13,150 nucleotides of DNA from Bacillota bacterium (lineage in GTDB: Bacteria; Bacillota; Clostridia; Christensenellales; CAG-138), in assembly GCA_023453725.1 (NCBI GenBank), contig JAEXTB010000042.1, positions 1 to 13,150 on the forward strand, read 5' to 3'. Made by a program: the position numbers and the translations under genes. This document shows, piece by piece, positions 7,961-13,150 of this stretch (the first letter of the stretch is position 1; the number at the start of each line of letters is the position of its first letter). The notes under the pieces were generated by a model, which saw only the letters and a list, made by a program, of their open reading frames with translations, had not been told where the DNA came from and made no database searches.

Positions 7961-8593
7961 CTAGGGAAGAAGTCGTTTCTCCCGCGCGCTTGCAATCGCG
8001 TTCACCTTGTTGTTCACCTGAAGCTTTTTGTAAATGTGCTCCAGGTGCTTCTTTACGCCGGAAATAGAAACAAACAATTCCGCCGCAATCTCCTTGTTTG
8101 TAAGCCCGCGTGACAGCAGCAGCAGCACTTGCTGTTCACGCTCTGTCAGTAATGAAGGCCCAGTTCCATCGCTTGTGTCCCTTGTCCGTACTGCACACCG
8201 ATCTGCTGCCGCGTCTTCCTCCTCTTGAACGCCAAGCTCTTTTTTCAGCTTTTCAATCAGCTTGTCAAACCTTTCCTGCCTGATTGGCTTCATAATATAA
8301 TCCGCGGCGCCGATATCAAACGCCTGCACGGCATACTGGTTCCATCCCGTAATAAAGGCGACCAGTATCCCGGGCACAGTTTCCTTCAACCGCGCGGCGC
8401 ACGTCAGCCCATCCACTTCAGGCATATCAATGTCAATAAACGCAACCTCGGGGCGCAACAAGGGCGCCTGTTCAAGCGCCTGCAGGGGTGTTAAATATCT
8501 GCCCACCACATGCATAAAGCCCGTGTTCTCCACAAGAGCGCAGACCTCCTCAAGGTTGTACCATTCATCTTCCAACACAATGGCCTTAATCAT
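7961..8593 (-). CDS. Response regulator: receiver domain plus LuxR-type DNA-binding domain
   Basis: A 210-residue DNA-binding response regulator. The receiver domain covers about residues 1-120, with acidic pocket E8/D9, phosphoacceptor D54 in FIDIDMP, switch T82 and conserved K102 in IMKP. The segment AFDIGAADYIMKPI is the form typical of LytR/AlgR-like receivers. Residues 147-205 form a LuxR/GerE helix-turn-helix (LLTEREQQVLLLLSRGLTNK; recognition part SISGVKKHLEHIYKKLQV). A linker rich in acidic residues joins the two (121-146). The chosen ATG at 8591-8593 follows GGAGG by 5 bases; it overlaps the kinase stop by 8 bases, so the pair is translationally coupled. A start 10 codons upstream is open but lacks a site. 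It is likely phosphorylated by the adjacent kinase and may control the operon that follows. Confidence 0.9.
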   Translation of the reverse strand: MIKAIVLEDEWYNLEEVCALVENTGFMHVVGRYLTPLQALEQAPLLRPEVAFIDIDMPEVDGLTCAARLKETVPGILVAFITGWNQYAVQAFDIGAADYIMKPIRQERFDKLIEKLKKELGVQEEEDAAADRCAVRTRDTSDGTGPSLLTEREQQVLLLLSRGLTNKEIAAELFVSISGVKKHLEHIYKKLQVNNKVNAIASAREKRLLP

Positions 8594-10277
8594 CCGTTCC
8601 TCCATTTGCAGCGTGTGGAACACGGAATGAAACCTGCGTTCCTTTCCCCGGCTCAGAGATCAGTTCAAGGCATTCCCCATAATGCCTTTTGATCCGCCTG
8701 TTGATGTTGGATATGCCGATTGAGCGGCTGTCCTGTGTTTGTGTGAGCAAGCGGTCGATCTTCTCCCGTTCCATGCCAACCCCATCGTCTTTGATGAAAA
8801 ACCGGACATAGTTCGGTTCCGGTTCGATCGTCAGCCAAACGTTGCCTGCACCCGATTTTTTTCCAATTCCATGCCGTATGGCATTTTCCACCAACGGCTG
8901 CAAACAAAGACGCGGAATGGGGATATCCGGAATTTCGCCACTGCAGACGATATAGAAATGAAGCCGCTGCTGAAACCGCGCCTTTTCTATGGAAACATAG
9001 GTGTCGACGCTTTCAAGCTCCTTTTGCAGGGGTACCATGGGAGAGTTCTCGTCAAAGTAGTAACAGTTTGCCAAATGCTCCCCGAGCTCACCAATCAGCC
9101 GTTTTGCTTCATCCGGCTTGCGCGTGATCATGGAGGCGATGATGCTTAGCGTATTGTTGAGAAAATGTGGTTTGATCTGCGCCTGCAAAAAAGAAAGCTC
9201 ATTTTTTTCGGCCAGGCTGATTGCGCTCGTCGCAATATCCTGAAGCTGACGCTGATGCTCTTCATAGAGCGTAATATCTTCAATTGAAAGGATTTTCCCA
9301 ATCAAGAACTGTCCGTTCTCCGCCGTAATATCGGTAAGCTCCGCTAAAAAATGACGCGGCGCGTCCCCGCATTTGCGCGAGAAGTATACCTTCTTTTCCC
9401 CGTGAAGCAGCGGCAAAAACTCCTGGTTTGCATTCACAAAATTAGAAAGCGGCATTTTCTTAGTTAAGCCGCCAAGCTTTGGGTAAAGCCGCAGCAATGC
9501 GTCGTTCGCTTCCACAATCTGATCCATCCGGTCGATAATCGCTACACTCTCCCTGGCATGGCGAAATACCGTTTCCGTTGCGATTGGGATGGCGTTGAAT
9601 ATATGGTAGCGAAACATGCCAACCGTACATAAAAGGCCCGCTATCGGAAACTGTGCCGGAAAGAAATCCAGCCCCAGCGTATTGAACGACGCCGTATTCG
9701 CATAAACGGCCGCCCACGGGAACAGGGAAGCAACCATCATAATGGCATATCCGCCGCGCTGCAGCCTCGTCGCTTTGGAATACCCCCGCAAATAAAACAC
9801 GGTAGCAAAAATCCCAAGAACCGTACCCGAAGCCACAACAACCCAATACAACGGCCCTTTTCCGGTATAGAGTATATGAAAATAACCGTTATTTACGAAT
9901 GTGAATGAGGTAATGTAAAGATGATGCAGTGGGTTGGTAAAGTAAATGGCATAGTAGGCGATGGGATGAATTAGAAAAATACGCCGGTACAAGCGGAACT
10001 GCTTTTGCGAAACGCCAACATATTCAAGACTCATCAGCAGCCACAGATAATGCAGTGCCGGGATGGCGAGATGCTCCAAATCAAACCACAGGCGTGCGGC
10101 ATGCTCAGTTTCCGCGTTGAGCTCCGCCGCGTAAAATACACCGTACAGCACCGCGCAACCCATACTGGCCATAAAGCATCTTGCCCCGGGCACTCCGCGG
10201 TTTTTTCGCACATAAAGAATGAGAAGCAGTGCAATGGGGACACTCAGCAGGAGAACGGCCGTATAAAACACCCGCAT
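8586..10277 (-). CDS. LytS-type sensor histidine kinase with N-terminal 7TM region
   Basis: A 563-residue membrane sensor kinase. Residues 1-230 contain about seven hydrophobic segments, matching the 7TM input region found on many Bacillota kinases. Residues 235-340 look like a PAS domain (VAIIDRMDQIVEANDALLRL). The His_kinase domain has phosphoacceptor H371 in QIKPHFLNN, and the ATPase shows the N box at N465 (PLVENAIRHG), the G1 box DDGVGM (497-502) and the G2 region SIGISNINRRI (519). All catalytic features appear intact. The start at 10275-10277 was chosen because AAAGGGG precedes it by 9 bases and it begins directly with a transmembrane helix; the longer frame to 10346 would begin upstream of the -10 promoter element. 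The signal sensed is unknown. It is co-transcribed with the regulator. Confidence 0.9.
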   Translation of the reverse strand: MRVFYTAVLLLSVPIALLLILYVRKNRGVPGARCFMASMGCAVLYGVFYAAELNAETEHAARLWFDLEHLAIPALHYLWLLMSLEYVGVSQKQFRLYRRIFLIHPIAYYAIYFTNPLHHLYITSFTFVNNGYFHILYTGKGPLYWVVVASGTVLGIFATVFYLRGYSKATRLQRGGYAIMMVASLFPWAAVYANTASFNTLGLDFFPAQFPIAGLLCTVGMFRYHIFNAIPIATETVFRHARESVAIIDRMDQIVEANDALLRLYPKLGGLTKKMPLSNFVNANQEFLPLLHGEKKVYFSRKCGDAPRHFLAELTDITAENGQFLIGKILSIEDITLYEEHQRQLQDIATSAISLAEKNELSFLQAQIKPHFLNNTLSIIASMITRKPDEAKRLIGELGEHLANCYYFDENSPMVPLQKELESVDTYVSIEKARFQQRLHFYIVCSGEIPDIPIPRLCLQPLVENAIRHGIGKKSGAGNVWLTIEPEPNYVRFFIKDDGVGMEREKIDRLLTQTQDSRSIGISNINRRIKRHYGECLELISEPGKGTQVSFRVPHAANGGTDD

Positions 10278-10323
10278 GGCGGCGCACCCCTTTCCCCAAA
10301 GCATTTGTAACGTGGACACCTGT

Positions 10324-10329
10324 ATTATA
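10324..10329 (-). promoter_or_regulatory. Candidate -10 element of the kinase-regulator operon
   Basis: A perfect TATAAT occurs on the minus strand 46 bases upstream of the kinase ATG. The -35 position at 17-base spacing reads ACTTAA, a poor match. The site therefore looks like an activator-dependent or otherwise weak promoter. Confidence 0.5.
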
Positions 10330-10741
10330 CAACATATTGAAGGCATTTAAGTATAAATTTACAGTTATGTACACGTCAGGAAATATGTAAATCGGAATAA
10401 TAGAAAAACGTGCTGCGTGCTTGGCTTGCAATGGCCGGTTTTAGGACTCTGCATTTTTAAGTCGATGAAATGACACGCACTTCTCATTAGCAAATAATAA
10501 GGATTTTGCATAAAAGGCGTTCTTACGCATATTTTCTAATTATCCATTCAGGAACTATTTGTCGCCAAAGCGGCTTAACAGTTTGTCTGCCGTATCATGC
10601 CGCACCTATATTGGGCAAACAACCGGCAAATGCATGTTTTACTTAAAAATAAGCCACAATGTATGTATACCATCGCGCACATGGAAAGGAGGTAGACCGG
10701 GCTGCAGGTTTATCAAGCAAGGGCGGTCATGAAAAATTTGC

Positions 10742-10770
10742 TTGACAAACATATGCGGTGAATTTATGCT
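10742..10770 (+). promoter_or_regulatory. Promoter of the FAD oxidoreductase gene
   Basis: A perfect TTGACA (10742-10747) and TATGCT (10765-10770, 4 of 6) are separated by exactly 17 bases. Transcription would begin near 10777, giving a leader of about 145 bases before the ATG at 10922. Confidence 0.65.
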
Positions 10771-10781
10771 TAAACCCATTA

Positions 10782-10814
10782 AAAATGGCGCTTGCCAGAG
10801 AGAAAATGGCGTTT
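10782..10814 (+). promoter_or_regulatory. Operator-like repeats just downstream of the oxidoreductase promoter
   Basis: AAAATGGCGCTT (10782) and AAAATGGCGTTT (10803) are 11/12 identical and start 21 bases apart, about two helical turns. The first copy overlaps the small palindrome TGGC-GCTT-GCCA (10786-10797). The location at about +6 to +38 suits a repressor site. No regulator gene for it is in the window. Confidence 0.4.
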
Positions 10815-10881
10815 ATCCAAATCAGTAAAATGCAGCCGCATTTGCTCTTTGGTAGACGCCTTACCTGTATACGGAAGAAAC

Positions 10882-10899
10882 GCGCATAATACTGTGCGC
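10882..10899 (+). promoter_or_regulatory. Small hairpin before the oxidoreductase ribosome binding site
   Basis: GCGCA and TGCGC can pair around an 8-base loop. The stem ends about 8 bases before AAAGGAGG and could modulate initiation, but a 5-bp stem is weak evidence. Confidence 0.3.
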
Positions 10900-10921
10900 A
10901 AACTACAAAGGAGGAAATACG

Positions 10922-12202
10922 ATGCGGGTCGTAATCGCAGGGGGCGGATGGTCCGGCTGTGCCGCCGCCGTCAGCGCGAAAAAGAACGGAGCGGAAGTCA
11001 TACTGCTTGAGCGTACAGATATGCTTTTGGGTACTGGCCTTGTGGGCGGCATTATGCGGAACAACGGACGTTATACCGCAGCAGAGGAAGCAATCGCGTT
11101 AGGGGGTGGGGATCTCTTTCATATTACGGACGCCCATACAAGGCATAAGAATATCGACTTTCCGGGGCATAAGCATGCCAGCCTTTATGACATCGGCACT
11201 ACGCCGGGTGCCGTAACAGAGCACCTTACAAAACTGGGCGTAGACATCCGGTTTAACGCGCGTATGATGCGGGCGGATATGAACGGAGATACCATCTTAA
11301 GCGTCACAGACGCAAATGAGAACACCTATGAAGGCGATGTATTTATTGATACTACCGGCACCGCAGGGCCCATGAACAATTGTGCGAAGTACGGCAACGG
11401 CTGCGCCATGTGCATCCTGCGCTGCCCGAGTTTCGGTGGAAGGGTGAGCCTAGCTGGCCTTGCGGGCATACCGGAAATACAAGGCAAGAAGGCAAACGGC
11501 TCAATCGGTGCCATGAGCGGCTCCTGTAAGCTCTATAAAGAATCGCTTTCCCCAAAGATTGCGGAAACGCTCAACAAAACCGGCGTTGCCGTCATCCCAA
11601 TCCCGGATACTCTTATCGAGGATCATTTGGACATCAAGGCCTGCCAGCAATACGCGTTATCAGAATTTAAAAAGAACATTGTGCTGCTGGATACTGGCCA
11701 CGCCAAGCTGATGTCGCCGTTCTTTGACTTAAAGAAGCTGCATCAAATTCCCGGCTTTGAAAACGCCCGGTATGAGGACCCATACGCAGGCGGCAGGGGC
11801 AATTCCATGCGGTACTTCGCTATGGCTCCGCGGGATGACGCGCTCCATGTCAAAGGGGTAAAAAACCTGTTTTGTGCCGGGGAGAAGGCAGGGCTTCTGG
11901 TGGGGCATACGGAAGCCATTGTGACCGGTACGCTCGCTGGCTGCAATTCGGTACGGTTTGTGCGCGGGGAGACGCCCGTCATACTGCCCCGTCAGCTTGC
12001 CATTGGAGAAGCCATTGCATATGTGCGCGAGCAGATGGCAACCGAACGCGGCCTATCGCTCAAATATACATTCTCAGGCTCGGTACTCTTTGAGCGCATG
12101 AGGGAGCTTAACCTATACACAACCGATGTCCGGAAAATTCAAGACCGCGTTGCGGCGCTGGGCCTGAAGAACGTGTTTTCAAAAAGCCTGTTTGTAGCCT
12201 GA
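10922..12202 (+). CDS. FAD-dependent oxidoreductase with a four-cysteine cluster
   Basis: A 426-residue flavoprotein. The N-terminal dinucleotide fold is clear: GGGWSG (G7, G9, G12) binds the FAD pyrophosphate and E30 ends the second strand, where it would bind ribose. A second FAD motif is GVKNLFCAGEKAGLLVGHTE (312-331). This pattern matches the broad FAD-oxidoreductase group that includes the GidA/TrmFO-like and fumarate reductase-like folds. Residues 154-168 hold C154, C161, C164 and C168 (NGCAMCILRCPSFGG), which could ligate a metal cluster or serve as redox thiols. No transmembrane segment or signal peptide is visible, so it should be cytoplasmic. The start has a perfect AAAGGAGG 7 bases upstream. 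The next gene, 101 bases on, is a transporter, suggesting joint use of a transported substrate. The substrate and exact reaction cannot be assigned. Confidence 0.85.
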   Translation: MRVVIAGGGWSGCAAAVSAKKNGAEVILLERTDMLLGTGLVGGIMRNNGRYTAAEEAIALGGGDLFHITDAHTRHKNIDFPGHKHASLYDIGTTPGAVTEHLTKLGVDIRFNARMMRADMNGDTILSVTDANENTYEGDVFIDTTGTAGPMNNCAKYGNGCAMCILRCPSFGGRVSLAGLAGIPEIQGKKANGSIGAMSGSCKLYKESLSPKIAETLNKTGVAVIPIPDTLIEDHLDIKACQQYALSEFKKNIVLLDTGHAKLMSPFFDLKKLHQIPGFENARYEDPYAGGRGNSMRYFAMAPRDDALHVKGVKNLFCAGEKAGLLVGHTEAIVTGTLAGCNSVRFVRGETPVILPRQLAIGEAIAYVREQMATERGLSLKYTFSGSVLFERMRELNLYTTDVRKIQDRVAALGLKNVFSKSLFVA

Positions 12203-12211
12203 CGCGGACCT

Positions 12212-12248
12212 TCCTGACGCACTGAGGGAGCGGCGCGTCAGGACTTTT
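12212..12248 (+). terminator. Intrinsic terminator-like hairpin after the oxidoreductase
   Basis: TCCTGACGC (12212-12220) pairs perfectly with GCGTCAGGA (12235-12243) around a 14-base loop, followed by CTTTT. A second copy of the 5' arm, CCTGACGC, lies at 12198-12205 and overlaps the TGA stop, so two alternative stems share one 3' arm. The short T-run suggests partial termination, which would lower transporter expression relative to the oxidoreductase. Confidence 0.65.
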
Positions 12249-12303
12249 GAAGAAAGACCCGATCAAGTCTTCATGAAATTTCGAGTTGGGGGGATCTATT
12301 CAC

Positions 12304-13150
12304 ATGAGCCTTGGTTTGCTGCATTATGTATACCTGGTTATGACGCTGTTTATCATCGTCATACTGCTGATGAAAAAAGAGATTGTGCTGCCATGTATTA
12401 TCGGCATGTTCCTGATGGGACTTGCCGCAACCGGAAATGTCGTAAAGGCGGTGCAGGTGCTCTACAACTCTGTTGTGAACGCGGGCATGGAGTTCCTGGG
12501 GATTATTGTGGTCATTGCCATTGTGGTGGCGATGTCCAAAGGGCTAACGAGCATCGGCGCGGATGAGCTGATGGTGGCGCCCATTAAAAAGGTTGTAAAA
12601 AGCAAAAAAGTCGCATTCTTTGTAATCGGGGCCGTGATGCTCATCGTCTCCTGGTTTGTATGGCCCTCCCCCGCCGTGGCGCTTGTTGGCGCGCTGATGC
12701 TTCCGGTAGCGCTGAAAGTTGGGCTACCCAACATCTGGTGTGCGGTCGCCATGAACATATTCGGCCACGGCATCGGCCTTTCGAGCGATTTTATCATACA
12801 GGGCGCGCCCGCCATCACCGCAAAAGCCGCGGGTCTTGACCCGAGCGAAGTCATGCGGGCGAGCGTTCCGCTGTGGGCGGTCATGTCCATTGTAACCATC
12901 ACGGTATGCTGGATTATGTTCCTGCGCGAAAACAAAGCGGCAGCCGTTGCGGGCACCTCCGGGGGTTCCGTGGAACTTCCGCCTGATAGCGCAGAAGAAG
13001 CCCCCAAAAAGCATACGGCATTTGCGTATATCATCGCTATTCTCACACCGCTGCTGTTTGTTGCAGATATCGTATTGATGCTCATCTATGACCTGCGCGG
13101 CGGCGATGCAACTGCACTTGTCGGCGGCACCGCAATTGTGGTATTGAGCC
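12304..13150 (+). CDS. Polytopic membrane transporter, N-terminal part (runs off right edge)
   Basis: The frame is open from ATG at 12304 to the window end (282 codons plus one base). The site GGGGGGA sits 9 bases upstream. Hydrophobic segments occur at about residues 5-24, 27-44, 58-78, 99-118, 121-140, 180-205 and 235-262, with cytoplasm-type basic loops (IKKVVKSKKVA at 95). The segment FGHGIGLSSDFIIQGAPAIT (147-166), rich in Gly, Ser and Pro between helices, looks like a re-entrant substrate-binding hairpin of the kind seen in ion-transporter-superfamily anion permeases (CitMHS/GntP/DcuC-like). I infer a secondary transporter for a carboxylate-like anion, but the exact family is unproven. 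No promoter of its own was found in the 101-base gap, so it is probably co-transcribed with the oxidoreductase. Confidence 0.75.
   Translation, partial: MSLGLLHYVYLVMTLFIIVILLMKKEIVLPCIIGMFLMGLAATGNVVKAVQVLYNSVVNAGMEFLGIIVVIAIVVAMSKGLTSIGADELMVAPIKKVVKSKKVAFFVIGAVMLIVSWFVWPSPAVALVGALMLPVALKVGLPNIWCAVAMNIFGHGIGLSSDFIIQGAPAITAKAAGLDPSEVMRASVPLWAVMSIVTITVCWIMFLRENKAAAVAGTSGGSVELPPDSAEEAPKKHTAFAYIIAILTPLLFVADIVLMLIYDLRGGDATALVGGTAIVVLS

Larger units (their letters stand above)
10278..10921. other. Divergent intergenic region, 644 bases
   Basis: No convincing gene is present. The region holds the kinase promoter on its left side and a strong plus-strand promoter for the oxidoreductase on its right. 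Between about 10360 and 10740 the sequence is AT-rich with only short inverted repeats, such as GCGT-TCTT-ACGC near 10528. An unused AAAGGAGGT ribosome-binding-like sequence lies at 10685-10693 with no credible coding frame behind it. No tRNA, CRISPR array or insertion-sequence end was seen. Confidence 0.6.

Noticed and set aside
8594..8623. Upstream-extended start of the response regulator (10 extra residues)
   Set aside because: Receiver domains begin directly with a beta strand (IKAIVLEDE), and only the ATG at 8593 has a GGAGG at proper distance.
10278..10346. Upstream-extended start of the histidine kinase (23 extra residues)
   Set aside because: The added residues precede the first transmembrane helix without a ribosome binding site, and the -10 element lies inside that stretch; the internal ATG at 10277 has AAAGGGG in front.
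10777..10921. Riboswitch in the 145-base leader of the oxidoreductase
   Set aside because: No known aptamer core was recognised; only short 4-5 bp stems and direct repeats are visible.
12462..13085. 207-codon minus-strand open frame opposite the transporter
   Set aside because: The plus strand codes for a clear multi-helix membrane protein with a ribosome binding site; the antisense frame is Met/Thr/Ala-rich and lacks one.

Overview
The window looks like chromosomal DNA of a moderate-GC bacterium, most likely a Bacillota/Clostridia-type gut or anaerobic organism. This is inferred from strong AGGAGG-type ribosome binding sites, Sec signal peptides, a LytS-type 7TM sensor kinase and near-consensus sigma-70/SigA-like promoters. 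No rRNA or other taxonomic marker is present. An outer-membrane Negativicutes-type host cannot be excluded, because the C-terminus of the large surface protein lies outside the window.

Left three quarters (positions 1 to about 10277, all minus strand, so read right to left): a histidine kinase gene (8586-10277) overlaps its response-regulator gene (7961-8593). After a 180-base regulatory gap come a membrane-anchored TPR protein (6728-7780) and, only 9 bases further on, a giant repetitive secreted protein (start 6718) that runs off the left end of the window. The giant protein has a signal peptide, an EEPxx pentapeptide-repeat stalk, a beta-helix-like region, five RTX-type glycine/aspartate motifs and at least a dozen beta-rich modules resembling leukotoxin LktA-family/filamentous adhesins. 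Its reading frame is broken near position 1439: the frame that starts at 6718 stops at 1424, but a -1 frame continues the same protein, without a stop, for 479 more codons to the window edge. This is a one-base deletion or a sequencing error. The protein, if intact, exceeds 2,239 residues.

The gap between the regulator and the TPR gene (7781-7960) holds two copies of a 25-base direct repeat (21/25 identical, 97 bases apart), a 7-bp inverted repeat and a plausible promoter. It is the obvious candidate target of the adjacent two-component system. The working model is a sensor-regulator pair controlling a TPR partner plus giant adhesin. It rests on gene order and this repeat, not on any demonstrated binding.

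Right quarter (plus strand, divergent): after a 644-base intergenic region containing promoters for both directions, a FAD-dependent oxidoreductase with an unusual four-cysteine cluster (10922-12202) is followed by a terminator-like hairpin and then a polytopic membrane transporter (12304 to the right edge, incomplete). The oxidoreductase and transporter probably form a small metabolic unit handling an organic acid or related substrate; the substrate cannot be read from the sequence.
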